From contig CAVQMB010000012.1 in NCBI GenBank assembly GCA_963713445.1, positions 44,514 to 108,513 on the forward strand: a DNA stretch of 64,000 bases, in the 5' to 3' direction. The notes beneath the pieces were generated by a model. It had not been told where the DNA came from, did no database searches, and saw nothing but the letters and a program-made list of their open reading frames with translations. Source of the stretch: CAVQMB01 sp963713445. Its GTDB lineage: Bacteria; Pseudomonadota; Gammaproteobacteria; Competibacterales; Competibacteraceae. This document shows positions 35,362-45,011 of this stretch, in pieces. Every line of letters begins with the position of its first letter. The stretch's first letter is position 1. The position numbers and the translations under genes were made by a program.

Positions 35362-36341
35362 TTGGGCACGTAGGGAACGGTCAGCTTGCCGGCCACGATT
35401 TCCGCTTTGGCCTTTTTCACCGCCGCGCGGGCAGCTGCCGGCACCTTGCCGGCCAGTCCGGGGTTCACAGCGACATCGATCACCCCGTCCTTGACCCCTT
35501 GCTGGTAGAACTTGTGGCCGAAGTGGCCGTTGTCAGCATCCTTGATCATGCGCCGAAATAGCGGTTCCAGCCGCCACATCAGATTGACCAGCACCACCTT
35601 GGGCCCCTGCTGGCTCATGTCGCCGGCGTAGCCCATGGTGTAGCCGCCGCTGTCCTGCGCGGCACCGATGGTGCCGTACACCGGACCTTCACCACAGGCG
35701 ATCCAGAAATCGGCGCCGGCGGCGTGTTGGGCCAGTCCAGCCTCCTTGGCCTTGGCCACATCCTCCCAGTCGCCGACCGCGGTCGAGAGCAACTTGGCGG
35801 CCAGCGTGACCGTGCGGGCGCCAGCCAGCGCCGCCTGACCCATGGCATGGCAGACCGGGATATCAAACCCGTACAGCGCGCCCAGCGTGTGGGACTTGGA
35901 GACGTAGCCGGCGATGATGCCAATGAGGTACGCCCCTTGATAGAACGGCTGGTCGTAATCCGCCACGTTGGCGGCAGTGCCATTGATACCGCCCGGCCAG
36001 GCAAAATCGACCTTGGGGTACTCTTTGGCAACGTCGAACACCGCGTCCTGGAAACTGAAACTGTGGGCGATGATCAGCCCGTAGCCCTGGGCGGCGAATT
36101 GACGCAGCAAGCGGGCGGCGTCGGTGGGTGCCACGCTTTCCACCATAGCGGTCTTATAGCCGGACTTCTTCAACGCCTGCAGCGCCTTGACCGCGGCCTC
36201 GTTCCAGGAATGGTCATCGGCTGGCCCCGGCAGCAGCACGGCCACCTTTTTGACCGGGGCCGCCAGGCTCGCCGGCATCGCCAGCGGCAGCAGCAGCAAC
36301 CCCACGCAAATCAGCAAAGGCAAACGCCATACCCGGGTCAT
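35358..36341 (-). CDS. BMP-family ABC transporter substrate-binding protein (orphaned)
   Basis: 327 residues from ATG 36341 with a signal peptide (about 1-27). The Med/PnrA lipoprotein-like fold shows VAVLLPGPADDHSWNEAA near 32, DFAWPGG and IWIACGEGPVYG-type text, with YAGDMSQQGPKVV near 260. There is no lipobox cysteine. Relatives bind nucleosides. The gene is intact while its ATPase and permeases downstream are broken, so it has no partner unless it uses the second transporter. A second intact paralogue is 50951-52042. Confidence 0.85.
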   Translation of the reverse strand: MTRVWRLPLLICVGLLLLPLAMPASLAAPVKKVAVLLPGPADDHSWNEAAVKALQALKKSGYKTAMVESVAPTDAARLLRQFAAQGYGLIIAHSFSFQDAVFDVAKEYPKVDFAWPGGINGTAANVADYDQPFYQGAYLIGIIAGYVSKSHTLGALYGFDIPVCHAMGQAALAGARTVTLAAKLLSTAVGDWEDVAKAKEAGLAQHAAGADFWIACGEGPVYGTIGAAQDSGGYTMGYAGDMSQQGPKVVLVNLMWRLEPLFRRMIKDADNGHFGHKFYQQGVKDGVIDVAVNPGLAGKVPAAARAAVKKAKAEIVAGKLTVPYVPK

Positions 36342-36431
36342 TGAAGCTCTCCTTCGTGATGGATGCGAATGCAATAATGGATTGATTACACGTTATTTTC
36401 GCTAATTCCGGCAGCGGCTCCCGCCGCCCGG

Positions 36432-37609
36432 TCAGGTGACACCAAAGCGCAAGCCAAGCTCCCGCAGCCAGCGGCGATACATCACCGCCGTGCGGTCGCA
36501 GCGCATATTGAGCTCCGCCTGCAGATCGAGCGGCAACAGTTCCGGGCGTTGCGACTCGACGATCGGCTGGTCCTGGGCAAAAATCTGGTCCTGCCAGGCG
36601 ACCAGGCTGGCATCCGGAATATCGTCGCCATAATTTTTCAGCGCCATCCACATCCAACCGGTACTCTCGGTCGGCGCATGCGGCGTAATGGTGAAAAAAA
36701 TGGAAAATTTGGGGCCCGCCGATTGCTTGAGCAGATAAGCCGTGAAAGGCCGATAGGCCCGGTAGGTATAGCTGACGGTATCGCCTTGACCGGTGCCGTA
36801 AGGATCGGGCTGGTAGACCCGCACGTCGGTTGCTTCCACGCCGTCGGGGCCGATGACCGCCTCGTAATCCTCGATCTCGGTGTGACCGGGAGCGCCCAGG
36901 ATATCGGCGTGCACGAACGGGAAGTGGGCCACATCGAGAAAGTTCTCGATCATCCGCGGTCCGCTGGCGTTGACCTTGTAAGGACCGCACAACAGCTTGC
37001 GGAATCCGCTGTCGGTCCATTCCGGAAACGGTGGCGGCTCGCGTTCCGGCTGTCCCAAACAGACCCACACCAGCCCATACCGCTCACAGGTCTGATAGGT
37101 CCTGACGCGGGCGCGATCCGGCGGGGTGTGTCCGGGTAAAGCCGGAATCCGTACGCAACGGCCGCTGCCATCGTACGTCCAGCCGTGATACGGACACACC
37201 AGCGTGTCACCCTCCACCCGCCCCAGCGACAGCCGCGAGCCGCGGTGCACACACAGATCCTGCCAGGCGTGCAGTCGCTCCCCATGGCGCCACAACACGA
37301 CCTTCTCCCCCAACACCACGCTACCCAGCGGCTGGCCATCACCCAGCGACTCCACGGTCGCCACCCGGCACGCTGACGGGCGGCCGCGCAGCACTTGCGG
37401 CAGTGTAAATTCAGACACCGGCAATATAGCGCTAACCGACCCGTTCCAATAGCACACAAAACGGCCTGGCTGTTGCCACAACGGCACCACCCAGACATCA
37501 ATCCGTTCTCGGCCAACGCATTGACAGTGGTGGCGGGATGCCAGTCGTTCACCATCACCGGATCGTCAAACAGGCTCACTGCATCCCCCTGTTCCGATGG
37601 GTGCATCAC
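36432..37609 (-). pseudogene. Rieske-type oxygenase interrupted by the short repeat
   Basis: Most of the gene reads as a Rieske non-haem iron oxygenase. The [2Fe-2S] site is LCVHRG then VCPYHGW (Cys-x-His and Cys-x2-His), and the mononuclear iron site is NFLDVAHFPFVH. The natural N-terminus (FDDPVMVNDWHPATTV) lies in another frame at 37609-37500. Between it and RVATVESLGDGQ sits repeat copy B (37366-37487), which shifts the frame. An open frame from 37490 could still make a protein with 30 foreign N-terminal residues, so partial function is possible. The substrate is unknown. Confidence 0.8.
37366..37487 (-). repeat. Short dispersed repeat, copy B
   Basis: About 122 bp, 94% identical to copy A (31693-31816) and in the same orientation. 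It separates two parts of the Rieske gene that otherwise join naturally, so it is an insertion. CGGCAC stands at both ends of both copies. No transposase gene, no clear terminal inverted repeat. Confidence 0.88.
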
Positions 37610-37611
37610 GA

Positions 37612-38821
37612 TCAGATGGCCAGCGCCACCTCCGGATCGGTCAGTCGTGCCGGATCAGGCCGGGCGCGCTGGGCGATCAACTGGCGCACCGTCATGAAGT
37701 CGCGTGGGTTATTCACGGACTCGGCAGCAATCAGCTCACCTGCGCGCAGATATAACACCATGAATTTGCGCTGCGCCGGATCGCCGCGCACCACCGTCTG
37801 GTCATAGCCGCTACGCACGCCGGCCATCTGCAACTTGAGGTCGTACTGGTCGGACCAGAACCACGGCACTTCCGCGTAGGGCCGGTGCTGACCCAGCAAT
37901 GTGGCAACCGCGGTACGGGCGCTGGCCAGCGCATTGGGAACCGACTCCAGCCGCAACCGACCACCATAGTGCGCGCTCGGCACATTGGCACAATCCCCAA
38001 TGGCCAGTATGTCAGTGTCGCCGGTGCGGGCGCAGTCGTCGACCACGATGCCGTTGTCGACCGCAAGGCCGCACTGCTCCGCCAGAGTCAGTCTCGGGCT
38101 CGATGCCGATACCAACCAGCACCACATCGGCGGGATGCTCGGCGCCGTCGGCACAGCATACCCCGCTCACCTGCTGCTCGCCGACAAAAGCGCTCACCCG
38201 GGTATCGGTATGGATCACAACCCCGGCCGCGGCGTGAACCTGGCGGTAGAAAGCAGCGATTTCCGGCCCCGCAACCCGCGGCATCAGCTGATGACCTTGC
38301 TCCAGCACGGTGACTTGCACACCCTTCTTGGTGGCGGTCGCAGCCACCTCCAGGCCGATGTAGCCACCCCCCACGACCACCAGCCGCGAACCTGGGCGCA
38401 ACCGTTCGGCCAGAACCTGCATGTCATCCAGCGTGCGCAGATAGCAGATGCCGTCCAACCCGGAACCAGGCACCTGAAGCCGGCGCAGCCGCGAGCCGGT
38501 GGCCAACACCAGTCGGCCGTAGTCAACGCGGCTCCCGTCGGCCATTGTCACCCGGTGTCCGGCCCGGTCGATCGCCGTCACCGCTGCGCCGGTGCGCAAC
38601 TCGATCCCCTGTTCGTCGTAGAACGACGCCGGTTTGAGATAAACCCGGTCGAGTCCGACGGTGCCCGCCAGATGCTGTTTCGACAACGGCGGCCGCTGGT
38701 AGGGCGGGTGCGGCTCAGCGCCCAGTAGCAGGATCGGTACGCGGCAACCGCCGCCGCGCAGACCGATCGCGAGCTGACCACCGGCCTGCCCCATCCCGAC
38801 AATCACAATCGGTTCACTCAT
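37612..38821 (-). pseudogene. Frameshifted ferredoxin reductase (FAD/NAD)
   Basis: The first frame (38821-about 38090) encodes the FAD site VIVGMGQAGGQLA, PYQRPPLSK and the NAD site VVVGGGYIGLEVA of BphA4/rhodocoxin-type reductases. The text then continues in the next frame with LAEQCGLAVDNGIVVDD, ILAIGDCAN and WFWSDQYDLKLQMAG to the end at 37612. One single-base change near 38085 explains the switch. It starts from its own ATG and would be the electron partner of the Rieske protein encoded next to it. Both are damaged. A sequencing error is the alternative here. Confidence 0.85.
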
Positions 38822-39039
38822 CTCTGTACATCACCCCGTGGCGCTGCTGGTGACCGGGCCACCAGCAGCTAAGCCTGCGAGCTGACATCGTACCGCGGAT
38901 GGTAGGGTTCCAGCACGGGGAACCGGCTGCAGCTCTGGTCACCCGGTTGCGGCCCGGCTCCTGCGCGGCCGGCACTCTGGCGCCGGACGCTGCGATATTC
39001 GGCATTGCATTGGCGTGCTGGAACCAACCACACCGGCGC

Positions 39040-39891
39040 CTATTTCAACCACTTGTCGTAAATCGCCTGATAAGCACCGGTCAGCTTCATCTGGTGCAGC
39101 CACTGGTCCACAAACAGCTTCCAGGTAATATCCCGTGGCAGCAGGAATGCCTTCTCGGAATGGCTGAACGGATGGCCCGGATGCACCGCACAGAGTTCGG
39201 GATGCAGTTTCTGCTGCAGGCGGGTCTCGACGCCATCGGTAATCATCAGATCGGCTTTGCCGGCTATGATCTGATTGAATATAGTGCGGTTATCCTTGTA
39301 AGTGACGATTTGGGCGTGCTGTAAATGCGCCCGATCGAACCTCTCGTTGGTGCCGCCAGGATTAACGATGACCTTCACGCCCGGCTGATCAATTTGTGAC
39401 AGAGTCTGGTATTTGTCCTTGTTTTTGCAAAGGGTGATCGGTGTCTTGCCGTCGACCATCTCCGGAATCGAGAAATAAGCGACCTTCTGCCGCGCCAGAG
39501 TCACGGAGATGCCGCCCATGCCGATGTCGAATCTGCCGGCCTGATAATCCTTCATCAAGGTCGGCCAACTGGTCTTGACGAAGTCGACCTTGACCCCCAA
39601 TGCCTTGCCCAGCGCGTTCGCCAGATCGATGTCCATGCCGGTGAATTTCTTGCTGCCATCGGCCTGGTAGGTAAACGGTTTGTAGTCGCCCGTGGTTCCG
39701 ACCCGCAGTACACCCTGGCTCAGGATCCGGGCCAGATGACCGGTGGCTTCCGCAGCAGGCACCGGCGCGGCACCGAGCAGTGCTACGCAACCAAGCAACA
39801 GCACCGCCATGGTCGACCAACGCAACCCGTGCCGGGCCGGCCTGCTGGCAACTGCAATCCGCCGCATCGCACTAGAACACTTCATCCGCAT
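39040..39891 (-). CDS. pheC: Periplasmic cyclohexadienyl dehydratase PheC
   Basis: 283 residues from ATG 39891. This start lies 6 bp after AGAGGAG, whereas the ATG two codons earlier touches the ribosome site. After a signal peptide (about 1-46) the mature protein closely follows Pseudomonas PheC: GVLRVGTTGDYKPFTY, FVKTSWPTLMKDY, FDIGMGGISVTLARQ, DGKTPITLCKNK, IVNPGGTNERFDRA and HPELCAVHPG. PheC converts prephenate or arogenate to phenylpyruvate or phenylalanine in the periplasm. It shares the fold of amino-acid binding proteins, which is the other possible annotation, but the motifs favour the enzyme. A LysR gene diverges 114 bp away. Confidence 0.85.
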   Translation of the reverse strand: MRMKCSSAMRRIAVASRPARHGLRWSTMAVLLLGCVALLGAAPVPAAEATGHLARILSQGVLRVGTTGDYKPFTYQADGSKKFTGMDIDLANALGKALGVKVDFVKTSWPTLMKDYQAGRFDIGMGGISVTLARQKVAYFSIPEMVDGKTPITLCKNKDKYQTLSQIDQPGVKVIVNPGGTNERFDRAHLQHAQIVTYKDNRTIFNQIIAGKADLMITDGVETRLQQKLHPELCAVHPGHPFSHSEKAFLLPRDITWKLFVDQWLHQMKLTGAYQAIYDKWLK

Positions 39892-40005
39892 GTCCATCTC
39901 CTCTTTGGTGTGGTGGGCGCAACCTATACGGGTTGCGCGCGCAAAGTATATAGTGCGCCGATAGCTACCACCATCTGCAGAACCGGAGACTGCGGAGGCA
40001 CCACC

Positions 40006-40923
40006 ATCGCCCGGCGAATTCACTCAGTCTTCGTGAAATACTTCGACGAGGTGCGCCGCTGCGGCTCGATCCGCCAGGCGGCACGCAACCTTCACGTAGC
40101 CTCGTCCGCGGTGAACCGCCAGATCCTCAAGGCGGAGGACGATCTCGGTGTATCGCTGTTTGAACGGACCGCCCACGGGCTACGCTTGACGGCCGCCGGT
40201 GCCCTGCTCGCCGCTCACATCAGCCGCACCCTGGAAGACGCGGACCGGACACTGGGTGAGATCCGCAGCTTACAAACCCGTGAAGCCGGTACGGTAAGCA
40301 TTGCCGGACCGGAATCGGTCATTGAACATCTGCTGCCTCCGGTGCTGGCGGAATTCCACGCCCGCTACCCCGGGGGCGCCAGTGTCTTCAAGGCCACCAG
40401 CGATGTCAGCCAGCGTCTAGCGGACATGCTCGGTGGCTGTGAAATCGACATCGCCATTACCTTTGATCCACCGCGGCATCCGACAATCCGCCAGGTGGCG
40501 GAATGCGAACTGCCGGTCGGCGCCGTGATGACGCCCGATCATCCGCTCGCCGATCACACCCGCATCACTCTGGCAGACTGCACCGGCTTTCCGTTAGTCC
40601 TGCCGGATCCGACCTGGCCACTGCGCAGTGAGCTCGATCCGCTCATCCATGCAGCCGGCCTGGAGGATGCGGTTATCACTTCATCAAATTCCGTCGAATT
40701 ATTGCGCTTGATGATCGGCAGCCGCTTGGGCATCGGCTTCCAGACCCTGGTTGGCATCGAATCAATGGTCACCAGTGGTCGTCTGGTGCTGGTACCGATC
40801 CACAATCCAGCCCCCCTGACCCAGAGCCTGGCCATCTGCATCAGTGCTGAACGGCAGCCTACTGCGGCGATCGATTTCGTAGTCGGCCTGCTACGGGACA
40901 GGCTGCAAAGTTACGGTATTTGA
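40006..40923 (+). CDS. LysR-family transcriptional regulator
   Basis: About 305 residues. The DNA-binding domain reads FVKYFDEVRRCGSIRQAAR, then VASSAVNRQILKAEDDLG, and the effector domain begins near GTVSIAGPESVIEHLLPP. The open frame extends to 39736 but that part overlaps pheC and has no homology. No ATG, GTG or TTG lies where LysR proteins start, yet an in-frame ATC at 40006 stands 8 bp after GGAGG (39993-39997). GTG 40033 would cut into the first helix. It probably regulates the divergent pheC. Confidence 0.75.
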   Translation: MARRIHSVFVKYFDEVRRCGSIRQAARNLHVASSAVNRQILKAEDDLGVSLFERTAHGLRLTAAGALLAAHISRTLEDADRTLGEIRSLQTREAGTVSIAGPESVIEHLLPPVLAEFHARYPGGASVFKATSDVSQRLADMLGGCEIDIAITFDPPRHPTIRQVAECELPVGAVMTPDHPLADHTRITLADCTGFPLVLPDPTWPLRSELDPLIHAAGLEDAVITSSNSVELLRLMIGSRLGIGFQTLVGIESMVTSGRLVLVPIHNPAPLTQSLAICISAERQPTAAIDFVVGLLRDRLQSYGI

Positions 40924-41182
40924 CGGGGCCCGCACTCATTACGGCATCGCTTGCACGGTATTTGATGCTACCCGGTCAACGAGACCCTGAATTACTATTC
41001 GGTGAGATAAGCGAAATGCCATTCGCATTGAGGGTGCGCTCACGCGCCGCCGTTACCGGGATCATCGCAATTCGTGCTGCGCGATGTGTGGTTGCGGTGC
41101 TGACCGGCTGGTTGTCGCGGCCGGTGCGAAGCGACTCCGGCACACCCCGAATAGCGGCCATCCGCGGGAGGATGCCATAACC
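40924..41182. other. Intergenic region before xdhA
   Basis: 259 bp with no supported gene. An open frame on the plus strand (40920-41180) has no recognisable feature. A GGGAGGAT ribosome site lies just before xdhA. Confidence 0.4.
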
Positions 41183-42667
41183 ATGACCGACAGCATTCGT
41201 TTTCTGCTCGACGGCGAGTTGCACAGCGTCAGTGAGCAACCCCCCACGACAACGGTACTGCAGTTTCTGCGGGAGCGGCTGCGCCGCACCGGCACCAAAG
41301 AAGGCTGCGCCGAGGGTGACTGCGGTGCCTGCACCGTTGTCGTCGGCGAGCCCGCTGGCGGGCGGCTGCAGCTGCGTGCAGTGAATGCCTGTATACAGTT
41401 CCTGCCAACGCTGGACGGCAAAGCCCTATTCACGGTGGAAAGCCTGAGCGGAAGTCAACTGCATCCGGTACAGCAGGCGATGGTTGACTGCCACGGCTCG
41501 CAGTGCGGTTTCTGCACACCCGGCTTTGTGATGTCACTGTTCGCGCTTTACAAATCAGAGCCACCAACTGACCGCAGTCGGCTCAGTGATACCCTGGCGG
41601 GCAATTTGTGCCGCTGCACCGGCTACCGGCCGATTTTAGACGCCGGTCAGCGCATGTACACCCTTGGGGCTGGGGAAGTCGACTGGCTGCGCAAGCCCTA
41701 CCATCGGGAGCCGGCACCGGCCGAGCGTGACCTGGTGGAACGGCTGCACCGCTTGCGCCGCCAGCAGCCGCTCACGCTCGAACACGGCAACCAGCGCTAT
41801 TTCGCACCACAGTCCGTCGATCAACTGGCCGCGTTGCGTCTGGCCTGGCCGGATGCCTGCCTGCTGGCCGGCGGCACCGACATCGGCTTGTGGGTCACCA
41901 AGCAGCAGCGCGATCTGGACACCATCATTTACCTGGGCGACGTAGCCGGACTCGACCGTATCGAGACCACCGACGCACATCTGGCAATCGGTGCCGGGGC
42001 CCGTCTGACCGATGTCTGGCCGGTGATCACAAAACATTATCCTGATTTCGGGGAGCTGCTGCGGCGATTCGCGTCACCGCCAATCCGCAACGCCGGCACG
42101 CTGGGCGGCAATGTCGCCAATGGATCGCCGATCGGCGACTCGATGCCGGCCCTGCTGGCGCTGGATGCGTCGCTGAGGCTGCGCTGCGGCCAGCGGCAGC
42201 GGGAGCTGCCGCTGGCCGAATTTTACCGCGGCTACCGTCACAACGTGCTCGAACACGGCGAGTTCATCGAACAGCTACGGATCCCGTTGCCGCAGGCACG
42301 TAGTCATTTTCGCGCCTACAAGATCAGCAAGCGCTTCGATCAGGACATCTCGGCCGTGTGCGGAGCGTTTCACGTCGAACTGGAAGCTCAGCGGGTCAAA
42401 CGCATCCGCATCTGTTTCGGTGGCATGGCCGCCATACCGCAACGCGCCCGGCGCTGCGAACAGGCGTTGGCAAAGCAACCCTGGAGTGGCGCCAGCATCA
42501 CCGCCGCAGCCGGCGCCCTGGCGGAGGATTTCGCACCGCTCAGCGACATGCGGGCCAGCGCCGGTTACCGCCGCCAGCTGGCCGCCAACCTGCTGCAGAA
42601 GTTCTACCTGGAGACCACGGGCACCGGTTCCACCCGGTTGCTCGACTACGGGAGGCAACAGCCATGA
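41183..42667 (+). CDS. xdhA: Xanthine dehydrogenase small subunit (FeS and FAD)
   Basis: 494 residues from ATG 41183. The N-terminal [2Fe-2S] site is GCAEGDCGAC plus NAC; the second is SQCGFCTPGF plus NLCRCTGYRP. The FAD domain has LLAGGTDIGLWVTK (near 231) and ASPPIRNAGTLGGNVANGSPIGD, seen as RNAGTLGGN near 308. All eight FeS cysteines are present and the frame is intact. It overlaps the xdhB start by ATGA. With xdhB destroyed it cannot oxidise xanthine on its own. Confidence 0.92.
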   Translation: MTDSIRFLLDGELHSVSEQPPTTTVLQFLRERLRRTGTKEGCAEGDCGACTVVVGEPAGGRLQLRAVNACIQFLPTLDGKALFTVESLSGSQLHPVQQAMVDCHGSQCGFCTPGFVMSLFALYKSEPPTDRSRLSDTLAGNLCRCTGYRPILDAGQRMYTLGAGEVDWLRKPYHREPAPAERDLVERLHRLRRQQPLTLEHGNQRYFAPQSVDQLAALRLAWPDACLLAGGTDIGLWVTKQQRDLDTIIYLGDVAGLDRIETTDAHLAIGAGARLTDVWPVITKHYPDFGELLRRFASPPIRNAGTLGGNVANGSPIGDSMPALLALDASLRLRCGQRQRELPLAEFYRGYRHNVLEHGEFIEQLRIPLPQARSHFRAYKISKRFDQDISAVCGAFHVELEAQRVKRIRICFGGMAAIPQRARRCEQALAKQPWSGASITAAAGALAEDFAPLSDMRASAGYRRQLAANLLQKFYLETTGTGSTRLLDYGRQQP

Positions 42668-45011
42668 CCGAGTCCGTCCACGGTGCCGTGGGCACACCGC
42701 TGGCGCACGAAAGCGCGCACCTGCACGTCCGCGGCGAGGCCCGCTATACCGATGATTTGCCGGAACCGCAGGGCCTGTTGCACGCCGCCATTGGCGCCAG
42801 CAGTCAGGCCCACGCCCGCATCCGCAAGCTCGACCTCGACCCGGTACAGCTCGCGCCCGGCGTGGTCGAAGTCCTCACGGCCTCCGATATCCCGGGCCTC
42901 AACGACTACAGCGCCGGGCGCAACGACGACCCGATTCTGGCAGGCGAAGAAGTCCAGTATGTCGGCCACAGCATTTTCGCAGTAGCGGCGGCAACCGTGG
43001 AGCAGGCCCGCCGGGCGGTCCGCATGGCGCGGATCAATTATCAACCGCTGCCGGCTATTCTGGATATCGACAGCGCGCTCGCTAACAACGCCCATGTCTT
43101 GCCCAGCCAGCGGCTAACCCGGGGCGATCCGGACGGCGCCATCGACCGGGCGACACACCGTCTCCAGGGCCGGCTCGATATCGGCGGCCAGGATCAGTTT
43201 TACCTGGAGGGCCAGATCGCCATGGCGATTCCGCAGGAAGATGGCGCCATGCAGGTTTACAGCTCCACCCAGCATCCCGGCGAGGTGCAGCACCTGGTGG
43301 CCCGCGCGCTGGCCCAGCCGGATCATGCGGTCACGGTGGAATGCCGGCGCATGGGAGGCGGCTTCGGCGGCAAAGAGACCCAGCCCGCGCTGATCGCCTG
43401 CATCGCCGCATTGCTGGCCACCAAGACCGGGCGGCCTGTTAAATTGCGGCTGGATCGCGACGCTGACATGATCATCACCGGGAAACGCCACGATTTCCGG
43501 GTCGATTACCGGGTCGGTTTCGATGCCACCGGCCGTATCCAGGGACTGGATCTGATGCTGGCGGCGCGCTGCGGCATGTCAGCGGATCTGTCCGGTCCGG
43601 TTGCCGACCGCGCCATGTTCCACGCCGACAATGCCTACTATCTGGATAGCGTCCGCATCGTCTCGCACCGTTGCAAGAACACATACCGTATCGAATACTG
43701 CCTTCCGCGGCTTTGGGGGGCCGCAAGGCATGATGGCGATCGAACACATCATCGACCAGATCGCCTGCGAGCTGGATCTCGACCCGCTGGCCGTGCGTCG
43801 GGCCAACCTCTACGGCGTGGGCGAGCGCAATATCACACCCTACGGCATGACAGTTGAGGACAATATTCTGCCGCAGCTGCTGGATGAGCTCGAGCGCTCG
43901 GCCGACTACCCGCAGCGGCGTGCCGACATCCGCCAGTACAACCGCACCAGCCCGGTGCTCAAACGCGGCATTGCGCTGACACCGGTGAAGTTTGGCATCT
44001 CGTTCACCGCGACCCATTTCAACCAGGCCGGTGCACTGATCCACCTCTACACCGACGGCAGCGTCTATCTCAACCACGGCGGCACCGAGATGGGCCAGGG
44101 TTTGTATACCAAAGTGGCCCAGGTGGTGGCCGAGGAATTCGGCGTCGATGTCGACCGGGTCAAGATCTCGGCAGCCGACACCAGCAAGGTTCCCAACACC
44201 TCGGCCACGGCGGCATCCTCAGGCTCCGACCTGAACGGCATGGCGGCGCTGGATGCGGCCCGCAAAATCAAGCGGCGGCTCACTGGATTCGCTGCTGAAC
44301 ATTTTGCGGTGCGCACCGGAACAGGTCATTTTCCAGGCCAACCGGGTCTCGGTCGATGGCCACGAGCTGGGCTTCGCCGAACTGGTCAAACTTGCCTATC
44401 TGGCCCGCATCTCGCTTTCCGCCACCGGCTTCTACAAGACGCCCAAGATCCATTAGGACCAGCGCACGCTGAGCGGCCGGCCGTTCTATTATTTCGCCTA
44501 CGGCGCCGCCGTGAGCGAGGTCCTGATCGACACCCTGACCGGTGAATACAGGGTGACTGCGGGTCGACATCCTGCATGACGTGGGCCGTTCGCTTGAATC
44601 CGGCGATCGACCTCGGCCAGATCGAGGGCGGCTTCATTCAGGGCATGGGCTGGCTGACCACCGAGGAACTGTGCTGGGACGCAAGGGCGGACTGACGCAC
44701 ACATGCGCCCTCGACCTACAAGATCCCGGTCGCCAGCGACGTCCCGGCCGAGTTCAATGTCGCGGCTGTTGAGCGACGCCGCCAACCGCGAAGCCACCAT
44801 CCACCGCTCCAAGGCCGTCGGCGAGCCACCGCTGATGCTAGCCATGTCAGTATTCCACGCCGTGCGCGATGCTGTCGCCGGGTGCAGCGACAGCCGACTG
44901 GCGCCACGGCTGGCATCACCGGCCACGCCGGAGCGCATCCTGACCGCAGTCAGCGAGATCCGCGGCCGCCGGAACCGACCAGCTGCGGCAGAGGTGGCAG
45001 CGGCATCATGA
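42664..45011 (+). pseudogene. xdhB: Xanthine dehydrogenase large subunit, multiply broken
   Basis: The first 340 residues are readable (RYTDDLPEPQGLLHAAIG, QDQFYLEGQIA, RMGGGFGGKETQ). A one-base insertion near 43676 shifts the frame before NTAFRGFGGPQGM. Another shift lies near 44300, and PKIH is followed by TAG at about 44455 where Tyr is usual. Further shifts lie near 44555 and 44595, before IDLGQIEGGFIQGMGW. More follow to the end, where SKAVGEPPLMLA is in yet another frame. At least five lesions. Molybdenum-binding and catalytic Glu segments are out of frame. Confidence 0.88.

Noticed and set aside
39040..39891. Generic polar amino-acid ABC binding protein
   Set aside because: Motifs follow PheC along the whole length and no permease or ATPase gene is adjacent; kept only as an alternative.
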